Source: Acidimicrobiaceae bacterium
GTDB lineage: Bacteria; Actinomycetota; Acidimicrobiia; Acidimicrobiales; RAAP-2
Assembly: GCA_003163875.1 (NCBI GenBank)
Contig: PLRK01000089.1
Location: forward strand, 30,408-65,260
Direction of reading: 5' to 3'
DNA: 34,853 nt
This document shows positions 15,469-24,435 of the stretch, one piece after another. Made by a program: the position numbers and the translations under genes. The notes under the pieces were generated by a model. It did not search any database. It was not told the DNA's origin and saw only the letters and a program-made list of their open reading frames with translations. Numbering within the stretch: position 1 is the first letter of the stretch; each line of letters opens with the position of its first letter.

Positions 15469-16857
15469 TCAACTCGTCGTATGCTTCTGATTCTTCCTTG
15501 CGTGACGTGTCAACGTGCGACAGTGTGTGCCCGCGAGGTGTAGCACCTGGGGCTGCGCGACGTCAGCGCCCGTCGTCAGCCCTGGACTACTCCAGAAACA
15601 CGCCCACGGTCCGGGTTCGGCCAGGGCGACGAAGAAATCTCGTTCCCAACCGGTGTTGTAGATCGTAGGATTGTGCGCCGAGTACGCCAACTGGACCGGG
15701 AACGCTCCAGGCGAATGCAGCGGCGTCAACGACGCGCCCACGATTGGCCAAAATGGATTGATGTCTAACTGCATCGCCGTCACGGCGCCCACCTTCTGCA
15801 AAGCCAACGCCAGTTGCTGAACGTCAACGTGGCCAATTGCGGCGGCGTACAACAAGTTGCCCTTCGCATCGACGCCGAGCCCGGAGCGTGAGGTGAGCGG
15901 ATCATTGTTGAGGGGCGAGCCCCACTGATCCCAGTCGGCAGGATTGGTCGCCGGGGTCAGTTGTCCGCGCAAGATCAGTGCGCCGAGGTTCTGTCGATAC
16001 GCGATTGCACCAAAACCCTTCACGGGGAATCCCGCCGAACCCCAAACGCCCATACTCCAGTGCCCTGCGGCATTGATCGCAATCGTCATGTCGCCATCGA
16101 CCAGTGGTTCGAGCGTGACGCCGTCAACCACGGCGCCTCCCGCACCCGCCGATTTCTTGAAGCCGCCGTTAAAGACGGCGACCACGCCGGCGACGCCTTC
16201 GTTCGACCAGTCAATGGAGGGACCCGCATCGACAGGCACCTCGCCCGCGTTACTTGGTGGGTCCTCGTACCCGTCGTGCCAGCGCAGCAGCGTCGTTCGA
16301 GCCCGAAGGCGAAGAACGCGAAAAGTCGCGCCACCTTCGCTGATGTTGGTGTAGTCGACCATGACGCCGCGTGCGGACGACGTCGCGACCACCCACCCCG
16401 CTTGTGGTTTCGACAAGGGGACAGTCGTCGTCGTGGTGGTCGTCGTGGTGGTCGGCGTCGACGAGATACCCACGCCCACTCCAATACCAACAAGGCCCAA
16501 CAGCACCAACGCGGCACCGACGATTCGCCACGAGTTTATTAACGAGGAGTCACGTCGACGCTTTGGACCATTGAACAGCGTCGACTTTCGCTCGACGTCC
16601 TCGCGCGACGTATCGCTCTTCGAGCGCCATCGTCGGAGAGCCGTCAACGAATTGGCGCGCAGCCAGTGCCACGCTCTGGACACGAGTCGCATCACAGCGC
16701 CTCGCTTCGACCAGAGCGCGCGAAGAGGGGGTACGGCGTGGTCGCGCATCCATCGTGCGTTGCGCATTACAAGTGGCTTCAGCGCAGCACGCTTCTCCCA
16801 CAGCCCACGAAACACTCGACGTTGCTTAACGAAGAATTCCCGTAATCCGCTCGTCAC
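15469..16857 (-). CDS. Membrane-anchored phosphodiester glycosidase-like protein
   Basis: A 462-residue protein with a basic cytoplasmic N-terminus (about 1-108, rich in Arg/Lys/Trp), one membrane helix (about 110-130), a poly-Thr linker (about 134-144) and an exported domain of the NAGPA/phosphodiester glycosidase (DUF2233) type. Recognisable family features are AVFNGGFKK, GAVVDG, GALILRG, SGLGVDAKGNLLYAA and AMQLDINPFW. The family cleaves sugar-phosphate diesters or acts on cell-wall glycans. It starts (GTG) only eight bases after the qcrB stop, so it is probably expressed with the cytochrome bc genes. The long basic cytoplasmic segment is unusual for this family. The exact start is uncertain; Met31 and Met37 are alternatives. 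Confidence 0.72.
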   Translation of the reverse strand: MTSGLREFFVKQRRVFRGLWEKRAALKPLVMRNARWMRDHAVPPLRALWSKRGAVMRLVSRAWHWLRANSLTALRRWRSKSDTSREDVERKSTLFNGPKRRRDSSLINSWRIVGAALVLLGLVGIGVGVGISSTPTTTTTTTTTTVPLSKPQAGWVVATSSARGVMVDYTNISEGGATFRVLRLRARTTLLRWHDGYEDPPSNAGEVPVDAGPSIDWSNEGVAGVVAVFNGGFKKSAGAGGAVVDGVTLEPLVDGDMTIAINAAGHWSMGVWGSAGFPVKGFGAIAYRQNLGALILRGQLTPATNPADWDQWGSPLNNDPLTSRSGLGVDAKGNLLYAAAIGHVDVQQLALALQKVGAVTAMQLDINPFWPIVGASLTPLHSPGAFPVQLAYSAHNPTIYNTGWERDFFVALAEPGPWACFWSSPGLTTGADVAQPQVLHLAGTHCRTLTRHARKNQKHTTS

Positions 16858-16865
16858 AGAGTGGC

Positions 16866-18404
16866 TTAACGAGGAGCGGTTCGAACGCCGCCCGTGCCTG
16901 TCTCTTCGGGGGTCTCAACGATGTAGATCGGCACGGGCGTGGCGTCGAGTTCTTGGTGCTCGTCGTCGATGTACTTCGGTGCGGGCGTCGCCACGTATTC
17001 GCCTTCCGTGGTGCGAGTGACGATGTTGGCGGTCTTGCGCTTGCCTCCGCCCTTCACGGCTTGCACTTCCTTACAGATCAAGTACGTGACGGGGTAGGCA
17101 ATGAACGGCGAGACGATGCACAAGATCCTCATCGCCCACAGCACTTCGTTCAGCGGAAGTCGGAAGAAGTTCGCAATGACGTCGGTGGAACTCGCGATGA
17201 AGAGCATGCCGAGCAACGTCAGCACCGCCACGCCCGCCGCCGTGCGCTTGGGACGGTCACTCGGCCGATCGAGCAGATTATGCAACGCATGGTCGTTCGT
17301 GAACTTCCGTTCGAGGGCCGGCCAGACGTAGGCGATGTTAAAGAGGAGCCCCGGCAAGACGACCGCCGGGATGAAGACCTCGAAAGGAATGGTGTAACCG
17401 AAACTATGGAAGGACCACGACGGCCAAATACGCAGCGCGCCGTCCAGGAATCCCATGTACCAGTCGGGTTGCACCGCGTAGGAAATCCGTGACGCCGTAT
17501 AGGGGCCGAACTGCCAGATCGGGTTGATCTGCGCGAACGCCCCAAGAAGAGCGGTGACGCCCGAGACCACGAACAAGAAGCCGGTCGTCTTCGCCATGAA
17601 CACCGGGAACATGGGTGTACCGACGACGTTTTTCTCGGTTCTGCCCTTGCCCGGGAATTGCGTGTGCTTCTGGCGGACCAATAAGAACAGGTGCGCGCCC
17701 ACTAAGCCAATGATGATGAGCGGAATGATCAGAACGTGCAGGATAAAGAATCTGGGGATGACCGCGGTGCCGGGGAAGTTCCCACCGAAGACCCAGAACG
17801 CGAGGTAACTACCGACCAACGGAATTGACAAGATGATCGAGTACGCAATGCGGATACCCGTTCCCGAGACGAGGTCGTCGGGCAACGAGTACCCGAGGAA
17901 ACCGTTCGCGATCGCGAGGATCAAGAGCGTCGTCCCGATCGTCCAGTTCAGTTCGCGCGGCTTGCGGAACGCGCCGGTGAAGAAGACGCGTGCCATGTGT
18001 ACGACGATCGAGCCCACGAAAATGTCGCAGGCCCAGTGGTGCATCTGACGCATCAAGAGACCCGCGCGCACCGCGAAAGAGAGGTTGACGGTGGACGCGA
18101 ACGCTTGGGTGACCCGTTGGCCGTCGAGGGGAAGGTAACTGCCGTGATACGTCACGAGCGCAGTGCTCGGAATGTAGTACAGCGTCAAAAAGATGCCGGT
18201 CGCGAGCAAGATGACGAATGAGTACAGCGCGATCTCACCCAACATGAACGACCAGTGGTCAGGGAAGATCTTGTCCATGAAAGTGCGACCACCCTTGGCA
18301 ACACCGAGACGCTCGTCAAGTTCGTTAATGGCCTTTCCAACGCGTCCGTAGGGACCCGCCGCTTGCTTCTTTGAACGCTTCGTGTTGATGACGTCGCTAC
18401 TCAT
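16866..18404 (-). CDS. qcrB: Cytochrome bc1 cytochrome b subunit
   Basis: A 512-residue cytochrome b with eight or more membrane helices, of the fused actinobacterial QcrB type. The quinol-site motif is PDWYMG, the actinobacterial variant of PEWY. Haem-region histidines occur in RQMHHWACD and VVHMARVFFTG, and in HVLIIPLIIIGLVGAHLF. The C-terminal 70 residues form a soluble tail. It oxidises menaquinol and passes electrons through the Rieske protein and QcrC to cytochrome oxidase. Its ATG overlaps the qcrA stop (ATGA) with GGGAG just upstream. Confidence 0.97.
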   Translation of the reverse strand: MSSDVINTKRSKKQAAGPYGRVGKAINELDERLGVAKGGRTFMDKIFPDHWSFMLGEIALYSFVILLATGIFLTLYYIPSTALVTYHGSYLPLDGQRVTQAFASTVNLSFAVRAGLLMRQMHHWACDIFVGSIVVHMARVFFTGAFRKPRELNWTIGTTLLILAIANGFLGYSLPDDLVSGTGIRIAYSIILSIPLVGSYLAFWVFGGNFPGTAVIPRFFILHVLIIPLIIIGLVGAHLFLLVRQKHTQFPGKGRTEKNVVGTPMFPVFMAKTTGFLFVVSGVTALLGAFAQINPIWQFGPYTASRISYAVQPDWYMGFLDGALRIWPSWSFHSFGYTIPFEVFIPAVVLPGLLFNIAYVWPALERKFTNDHALHNLLDRPSDRPKRTAAGVAVLTLLGMLFIASSTDVIANFFRLPLNEVLWAMRILCIVSPFIAYPVTYLICKEVQAVKGGGKRKTANIVTRTTEGEYVATPAPKYIDDEHQELDATPVPIYIVETPEETGTGGVRTAPR

Positions 18405-19339
18405 GAGCGCTCCCAGAATCCGGGACCAACGGGTTGGTCAAAGCCCTTTTGCGAACGAAGATATCCCGCCGAGTCGATGTAGAGCGGCAACTGCGGCAGC
18501 GGACGAGGCGCGGGACCGAACTGAGGAATCGCACCATTGGTGACATTGAACATCGATTGGTGACACGGACAGACGAGCAACTGTAGTTCTTGCTCGTACA
18601 GTCCTACCGGACAACCCAAGTGCGTGCACAACTTCGAATAGGCGACGTAGCCCGAAGGAGCCCAGGTTTCGCGACCCTTTTGTGTGGTGAAGTTTTCATT
18701 CGAAACTCGAATCAATACAGTTTGATCCACCGCTTGACCACGATCGGTGTTCTGTTGTCCTTCCGGATAGACCGTCACGATTGATCCAACCGCCATCTCC
18801 CCGACCGAGATGCGACGCCCTGTGATGTCGACCAGATACGTGCCCTTCTTCCAGTCAGTTGAGAACAGCGTGCCCTTGGGCAACGGTCCGAGACTTCGCA
18901 GCAGAGGAAAGATGGCGACAATCCCAAAGATCCCGAGTCCACCGCCGAGCAGACCACCGAGCAACTTGCGACGCTGCACCATGCCGCCGCCACGCTCGAC
19001 GATGGCAGCTGCCATGGCGTTACGGTCCTCTTCGGACGTCGCCAATTCGTGGCGCTCTTCAACAAATGGTCCACGCGGCATGAGATACTTCCCCCACGCG
19101 ATGAGACCGACGCCGAGGAAGAAGAGACCACCGCCCATCGTCGCACCGAGGGTCCACGGTTTCGCGTTCACCCAGTAGCACGCGCCAAAGGCCGCCACCA
19201 AGACGACACCCAAAAACAACGTCACCGCGATGACGCGCTCGACGAGGTCAGGGTTCTTCGCGAGAGGCTGCAGATGCGGGTCGTCCGCTTTGAGCCCCTG
19301 CAAGGACACGGGCGTTCGAAGTTCGTCGTGGTCGCTCAC
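18401..19339 (-). CDS. qcrA: Rieske iron-sulfur subunit of cytochrome bc1
   Basis: A 312-residue Rieske protein with three N-terminal membrane helices, the actinobacterial arrangement. The [2Fe-2S] ligands are in CTHLGC (238-243) and CPCH (257-260). It shuttles electrons from menaquinol at QcrB to QcrC. GTG 19339 is the start because it forms a GTGA overlap with the qcrC stop and has TAGGAG eight bases upstream; the frame extends to a TTG at 19357 without this support. Confidence 0.96.
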   Translation of the reverse strand: MSDHDELRTPVSLQGLKADDPHLQPLAKNPDLVERVIAVTLFLGVVLVAAFGACYWVNAKPWTLGATMGGGLFFLGVGLIAWGKYLMPRGPFVEERHELATSEEDRNAMAAAIVERGGGMVQRRKLLGGLLGGGLGIFGIVAIFPLLRSLGPLPKGTLFSTDWKKGTYLVDITGRRISVGEMAVGSIVTVYPEGQQNTDRGQAVDQTVLIRVSNENFTTQKGRETWAPSGYVAYSKLCTHLGCPVGLYEQELQLLVCPCHQSMFNVTNGAIPQFGPAPRPLPQLPLYIDSAGYLRSQKGFDQPVGPGFWERS

Positions 19340-20232
19340 TGGCGCTCTCCTACCCAATAGGCGATGAGGATCAAGATACCCACGCCGATCAACAAACCGA
19401 CGAATCCTTCGGCGACTGGTCCAAGACCGCCGAGGCCAAACCCTCCCGGGTTCTCCGGGTGCTGGATCTCCGTCGTCACGTACGCGACAATGTCGCGAAC
19501 CTGGTTGTCGCTCAAGTTGCCGGTGAAGCGCGGCATGTTGGCAGGACCCGTGCGAATCGCTTCAACGACTTCGAATGCGGGGATGTCACGAAGGGACGGC
19601 GCAAAGGTGTCGCTCGCGAGTGCGTCGCCGTCACCTTCAATCGTGTGACACGCGGCGCAGTTGAGGGCGAACAACGCCGCACCGTCCGACACGTTCGCAT
19701 CCTTGAGATGAGGTGTCGGAATCGCGGGATAGCTGGGGTCAAGGGAATTCACCCACGCGGCAATCGCCAGCGCTTGGTTCTTGTTCAGTCGGGCCTGGTG
19801 ACGAATTGCCTGCACCGCGCGCACATCGGCGGCGGGCATGCGACCCGAGTCGATCCAGAAGTCGATCGTCGCGGGTCCGAGACCCACGAGGTCCGGGAAG
19901 GAACCCGAGGTGCCGTTCGCGGGGACGCCGTTGGCTTCGGTGCCGTGGCACGATGCGCAGTTCTCCAAGAAAAGAGCTTGACCGAGGGTGTCAAGCGACG
20001 CCGAAGGAGCGTTGTAGGTGATGGCGCTATCACCGTAGGCAATCACCACACCGGTCTTGGAGTCGATCTTGACGTAGGTGGAATTAGGCGTGCCGGAGTT
20101 CTTGCGCGTCGTTTGATAGCCCGCGTGCGATGACGAGGCACCGACGTTGTTGGTGAAGAGCACCAAAGGGCCCATGCCCATGAGTGCTACGAAGGAGAAA
20201 ATGGCGGCGCGCTTGAGGTACGTGGACGTCAC
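19336..20232 (-). CDS. qcrC: Diheme cytochrome c subunit of cytochrome bc1
   Basis: A 298-residue cytochrome c with an N-terminal signal-anchor (about 8-28), two haem c motifs (CASCH at 92-96 and CAACH at 192-196), and a C-terminal membrane helix (LIGVGILILIAYWVG). Diheme QcrC replaces soluble cytochrome c in actinobacteria, linking the bc1 complex directly to the aa3 oxidase. Candidate axial methionines lie in GRMP and NMPRF. GTG 20232, six bases after ctaE, is preferred; the upstream GTG at 20277 would overlap ctaE by 40 bases. Confidence 0.95.
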   Translation of the reverse strand: MTSTYLKRAAIFSFVALMGMGPLVLFTNNVGASSSHAGYQTTRKNSGTPNSTYVKIDSKTGVVIAYGDSAITYNAPSASLDTLGQALFLENCASCHGTEANGVPANGTSGSFPDLVGLGPATIDFWIDSGRMPAADVRAVQAIRHQARLNKNQALAIAAWVNSLDPSYPAIPTPHLKDANVSDGAALFALNCAACHTIEGDGDALASDTFAPSLRDIPAFEVVEAIRTGPANMPRFTGNLSDNQVRDIVAYVTTEIQHPENPGGFGLGGLGPVAEGFVGLLIGVGILILIAYWVGERQ

Positions 20233-20237
20233 TTCTA

Positions 20238-20834
20238 CTACTTCAGCAAGAAGAGGGACGAGTACAGACCAATCCACACGACGTCAACGAAGTGCCAGTA
20301 GTAACTGACACCCTGGAACGTCGAGAGTTCGCCCGGGTCACCTTCGCGGCCGCGCATGCGAAACAACAAAAAGGCCATGGCGACGAGACCGAGGAACACG
20401 TGAAGACCATGGATGCCGGTCGTGATGAAGAACACCGACCCGTAGGAGTTCGTGTACCAGCGCGTCGTCAAGTGTGTCCATTCGTAGGCCTGATTCCCCA
20501 CGAAGAGAGCGCCCATGATCATCGTGATGATGACCCAGCGACGTGCTTCCACACGTCGTCGATGTTCGACCAACCACACCGCCCACTGCATGGTGAACGA
20601 CGAGGCGACCAGGATGATGGTGAAGATGCCCGACTGCAGCACGTCCAAGTGAGTGCCCTTGGGAGGCCACGCGGCCAAGTGTGCTCGGATGGTAAACAAC
20701 GCGGCGAAGAGTCCCGAGAAGAACATCAGCTCGCTACCGAGCCAAATCATCACGCCGATGGCCAGCATCGGAGGACGATCGTGGACGATCTTCTCTTGCT
20801 TCGCCAGGCTATTGAGGGGAATCGCCTGACTCAC
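20238..20834 (-). CDS. ctaE: Cytochrome c oxidase subunit III
   Basis: A 198-residue CtaE with five predicted membrane helices, typical length for actinobacteria. Signatures include WLGSELMFFSGLFAA near the N-terminus, ITTGIHGLHVFLGL and YYWHFVDVVWIGLY near the end. It supports the aa3 terminal oxidase; genes for subunits I and II are not in this window. GTG 20834 with AAAGG six bases upstream is preferred over GTG 20858. It leads the qcrCAB genes, the usual actinobacterial order. Confidence 0.96.
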   Translation of the reverse strand: MSQAIPLNSLAKQEKIVHDRPPMLAIGVMIWLGSELMFFSGLFAALFTIRAHLAAWPPKGTHLDVLQSGIFTIILVASSFTMQWAVWLVEHRRRVEARRWVIITMIMGALFVGNQAYEWTHLTTRWYTNSYGSVFFITTGIHGLHVFLGLVAMAFLLFRMRGREGDPGELSTFQGVSYYWHFVDVVWIGLYSSLFLLK

Positions 20835-20888
20835 GACTACCTTTCTAGCGGATTTCACGCACCCGATGCGACCAGGCCCTGAGAGCCT

Positions 20889-23195
20889 TTACAGAAGGGT
20901 GGCTGGTAATTCCCCGCTGGCGACGATGGCGAGGCGCCGGGTAGGGCGCGTCATCGCGACGTACAAGGTTCGAAGCCCCCGGGGGCTCGCCTGATTCGGG
21001 TCCCCAGAACCTCGACTCACGATCTGGCTCGGCTCGACGACGATAGTCGCGTCGAACTCGAGTCCATTGGCGCCCTCAGCGCTCAAGACAACCAGATCGG
21101 CGCCGAGACCTTTGGAGTCTTGATCGCGCGGATCGATCGCGTCGATACCTTGTTCCTTTAGAAGTTCGACGATCTCTCCAACCCTTCGGGCGGTCACGAT
21201 GAGGGCGACCCTTCCGGGTGCGACCGCTTCGACCTCTCGTCTCGTGGCGTCTACGAGCGTCGTCGCGAACAACTCGGGCGCGACGACCTCGACGATTGGC
21301 ACGAACCCCGCGCGACGCACCGGTCGTGGAGGCTCAAGACCTGGCGTTGCTGCGAGCAATGTCGGAGCAGCAAAATCAAGCACCTCTTCGGGTGTGCGGT
21401 AGCTGACCGTGAGGTCGACGCGCGTGGGTGCGTTACGCGGATCGAGCACTTCAAGGACCGAGTTCCACGACGCCGAGCTCGACGCCGTGGTCGCCTGGCC
21501 CATGTCACCGACGATAGTCATCGATCCCGTCAGGTCGCGGCGCTTGAGGACTCGAAGTTCCATTGGCGACAAGTCCTGCGCCTCATCGACGACGATGTGC
21601 CCGTAGGTCACGAACTCTGCTTCATCGAGTTCAACGGACTGCGCGGGTGCGTTGCGTTGCGCCTCGCGCATCGCCGCGGCGCGCACGTCACCCGCGTAGG
21701 CATCGAGGTCGATGCCATTGAGAATGTCGTTTTCGGTGACCTTGATTGGGGGGCGCGGGCGTTTCCTCGGTCCCAGCAATACGCGCGCCTCGTCAATCAG
21801 TGCAGCGTCCGCCTTGGTCCATTCGATCTCCTCGAGCGACTCGGAGCGCTTGCGCCCCAGAAGCTCCAATTCGGCGTCGCTAAAGAGGTCTTTGCCAGCG
21901 GCGCGCAGCAGAGCGGGCGCGCCGAAGAGGTCATGGAGTAGGTCCTGTCCACTCAGGCGCGGCCAGATTCGCTGCAACGCTTCCTTGAACTGAGGCGTTG
22001 ATCGAATGAGGTCAGCGAGTTCGCCGACACCACTTGTCTCGTCAGTACCTTCGCGCACGAAACGCTGGTGGTATTCCTGAGCAAGTCGATTCGCGATCTC
22101 TCGACCCACCGCGGAACGACGCTGGTTGTGATTGCCGGGCCGGCGTCGTGCTCGCTCAACCGCTTCTTGGGTATAACGAGCCCGCAGATTGACAACGGCA
22201 CGACCAATGGGAATCTGCACATCGGTGCGCAAAGGACGCTGGCGGGTTCGAAGAGCCCGCGCGATAAGTGTCGCCATGCGCAGGTCGCCCTTCAATTGGT
22301 CGACGTCCTCCGATTCGTGCCCTCGAATCTCCACATTCGTCACGAGACCGGAGATGGTCGACAGTGTGACACCCGACTCGCCCAGCGAGGGAAGCACGTT
22401 TTCGATGTAGTTCAAGAACAAAGGATTGGGGCCTACCACGAGCACGCCCTGACGTTCCAATGTCGAGCGATAGGTGAAGAGCAAGTACGCCGCTCGGTGC
22501 AGCGCAACGGCCGTCTTGCCGGTGCCTGGGCCACCTTGGACGAGAAGGATTCCCGCGAGGGGACTGCGAATTATTTGGTCCTGTTCACCTTGGATGGTCG
22601 CCACGATGTCGCCCATCCGGCCCGTCCTTGCACGGCCCAAGGCGGCGAGCAAGGCGCCGGGTCCGCCTAGGGCAAGACCACCATCGACGAGACCTTCCGC
22701 CGTCGCGCTGCGACGTTCGTCCTCTGGCAGGATCAACTCGCCGTCTTCGTCGGCAAAGTATTCATCTTCGACTCCAGTGACACCGTGACCACGAATCGCG
22801 ACGTGTCGGCGTCGTGAAAGACCGAGTGATTCAACGCCCGTCGCGCGATAAAACGCTTCGGCGACGGGAGCGCGCCAGTCAACAACGAGAGCATTCAGTT
22901 CCTCGTCCGACACGGCCAGGCGACCAACGTGGTAAACATCCGAGGTTCCAGACTCGTCGGGTAGATAATCGATTCGGCCAAAGAACAACGGTTGGTCACC
23001 AATGGCGAGTTGGTCAAGACGGTGCAGGGCGGTGCCCATGACGACGTCTCGTTCGACGAGATCGCCGGCGCCTCGCATGTTGGCAACAGCCGCGCTGTCA
23101 CGAAGCGAGCGCGCTTCGTCGCGCATGTGATCGAGCGCGTCGAGTGCACGGTTGAGAAACGCTTGCTCTTCAGCGACCTCTCGCTCGTGTGCCAT
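20889..23195 (-). CDS. HelD-type UvrD-like helicase (RNA polymerase recycling factor)
   Basis: A 768-residue superfamily 1 ATPase. A charged N-terminal coiled coil (1-60) precedes the HelD signature YHVGRLAVSDEEL and VVDWRAPVAEAFYR. Walker A is GGPGTGKT (about 221-228) and Walker B VDEAQDLSP, followed by DMGQAT, VDLTVSYRTPEEVL and TLYVAMTRPTRRLA. Length matches actinobacterial HelD, which binds stalled RNA polymerase and removes it from DNA and, in some species, protects against rifamycins. ATG 23195 (GAGG five bases upstream) is preferred to GTG 23201. It is the first gene of the long minus-strand run, divergent from hemE. Confidence 0.88.
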   Translation of the reverse strand: MAHEREVAEEQAFLNRALDALDHMRDEARSLRDSAAVANMRGAGDLVERDVVMGTALHRLDQLAIGDQPLFFGRIDYLPDESGTSDVYHVGRLAVSDEELNALVVDWRAPVAEAFYRATGVESLGLSRRRHVAIRGHGVTGVEDEYFADEDGELILPEDERRSATAEGLVDGGLALGGPGALLAALGRARTGRMGDIVATIQGEQDQIIRSPLAGILLVQGGPGTGKTAVALHRAAYLLFTYRSTLERQGVLVVGPNPLFLNYIENVLPSLGESGVTLSTISGLVTNVEIRGHESEDVDQLKGDLRMATLIARALRTRQRPLRTDVQIPIGRAVVNLRARYTQEAVERARRRPGNHNQRRSAVGREIANRLAQEYHQRFVREGTDETSGVGELADLIRSTPQFKEALQRIWPRLSGQDLLHDLFGAPALLRAAGKDLFSDAELELLGRKRSESLEEIEWTKADAALIDEARVLLGPRKRPRPPIKVTENDILNGIDLDAYAGDVRAAAMREAQRNAPAQSVELDEAEFVTYGHIVVDEAQDLSPMELRVLKRRDLTGSMTIVGDMGQATTASSSASWNSVLEVLDPRNAPTRVDLTVSYRTPEEVLDFAAPTLLAATPGLEPPRPVRRAGFVPIVEVVAPELFATTLVDATRREVEAVAPGRVALIVTARRVGEIVELLKEQGIDAIDPRDQDSKGLGADLVVLSAEGANGLEFDATIVVEPSQIVSRGSGDPNQASPRGLRTLYVAMTRPTRRLAIVASGELPATLL

Positions 23196-23308
23196 TTCCA
23201 CCTCATCCTCGCCCCGAATTGGAGTCTGACAAGTCTAATCGGCTGCACACCGTGTCCGGTTTTGATGCACCAACTCGGTACCGTCGATGCGGTCCTTTCG
23301 TGAACGGG

Positions 23309-23327
23309 GGCTTCGTGGTACGAAACC
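23309..23327. promoter_or_regulatory. Inverted repeat in the helD/hemE divergent region
   Basis: GGcTTCGT and ACGAAaCC flank a three-base spacer, seven of eight positions pairing. The left arm and preceding guanines resemble the start of the rifamycin-associated element (GGGGCTTGC) known upstream of helicase-type resistance genes, but the match is partial. A second small palindrome, ACCTT-T-AAGGT (23325-23335), follows directly. Likely a protein-binding site for one or both divergent genes. Confidence 0.4.
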
Positions 23328-23397
23328 TTTAAGGTGACGCACGCCGCAGAACAGAAATTTCGATTGACCTAGATTTGTGTGAATCGCGAGGAGAGTT

Positions 23398-24435
23398 GTG
23401 AACAACCCAGTCTTTCTGAGGGCATGTCGGGGCCAAAGTGTCGAGCACGTGCCCGTCTGGTTCATGCGCCAGGCGGGAAGGTCCCTTCCCGAATACCGGG
23501 CTCTGCGCGGCACCGGCTCCATACTCGACGCAATCGCCGATCCCGTCATCGCGAGCGAGGTCACCATGCAACCGGTGCGTCGCTACGGCGTCGATGCGGC
23601 CATCCTGTTTTCCGACATCGTCGTTCCCTACCACGCGATTGATTTCGGCGTCGACGTGGTGCCCGGTCGCGGTCCAGTTATCGCTGAACCTTTTCGAGGC
23701 ACCAACGATTTGGCTCGGTTGCGCGACCTCACCGCCCTCGACGTCGCGCACGTGACCCAAACAGTCGACTTAGTCGTGAAGGAACTTGAAGAATCGAATA
23801 CACCGCTCATTGGTTTCGCAGGTGCGCCGTTCACCGTGGCGAGTTACCTCGTCGAAGGCTCACCGACGCGCGACTTCGCCATCATCAAGGGACTCATGCA
23901 TCAAGACCCCACGTTGTTCCAACAACTCTTAGAACGACTCGTCGACATCACCATCTCGTTCTTACGATTCCAAGTGGACCACGGTGCTCGCGCCCTTCAG
24001 ATCTTCGATTCCTGGGCGGGTTCTCTGACGAGAGACGAGTACCAACGTTTCGCCCTTCCGGCGACGTGCGCGGTCATCGACGGTCTCATCGATCTCGGCG
24101 TACCGACGATATTGTTCGGCGTAGGCACTGGTGAGCTCTTAGACCTGATGGCGACCGCCGGAAGCACGGTGGTGGGCATCGACTGGCACGTCGACTTGGA
24201 CCAGGGTCGTCGACGTGTTGGCCCGAAGCCCGTCCAAGGCAATCTCGATCCCGCGCGCTGTCTGAGCGGTGAGAAACTCGGCGTCGAAGCGGCACGCGAG
24301 GTTCTCGTCCGCGCCGGCACCGACGCGGGCCATATCTTTAATCTCGGCCATGGCGTCTTACCCGACACCGATCCAGCAGTCCTTGAAGCGATCGTCCGGG
24401 TGGTGCACGAAGAGGGAAGGGCCGGTGTGCAGTGA
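23398..24435 (+). CDS. hemE: Uroporphyrinogen III decarboxylase
   Basis: A 345-residue HemE of usual length. Signature 1, PVWFMRQAGRSLPEYR, lies at 19-34 and signature 2, GFAGAPFTVASYLVEG, at about 139-154; the substrate-binding DIVVPYHAIDFGVDV is also present. It removes four carboxyls from uroporphyrinogen III to give coproporphyrinogen III in the cytoplasm. It starts at GTG with GAGGAGAG two to nine bases upstream and leads an operon, its stop overlapping hemH as GTGA. Confidence 0.97.
   Translation: MNNPVFLRACRGQSVEHVPVWFMRQAGRSLPEYRALRGTGSILDAIADPVIASEVTMQPVRRYGVDAAILFSDIVVPYHAIDFGVDVVPGRGPVIAEPFRGTNDLARLRDLTALDVAHVTQTVDLVVKELEESNTPLIGFAGAPFTVASYLVEGSPTRDFAIIKGLMHQDPTLFQQLLERLVDITISFLRFQVDHGARALQIFDSWAGSLTRDEYQRFALPATCAVIDGLIDLGVPTILFGVGTGELLDLMATAGSTVVGIDWHVDLDQGRRRVGPKPVQGNLDPARCLSGEKLGVEAAREVLVRAGTDAGHIFNLGHGVLPDTDPAVLEAIVRVVHEEGRAGVQ

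Noticed and set aside
16425..16455. Trinucleotide-rich run considered as a regulatory or phase-variable repeat
   Set aside because: It encodes the poly-Thr linker of the glycosidase-like protein with mixed codons; slippage is possible but nothing shows phase variation.
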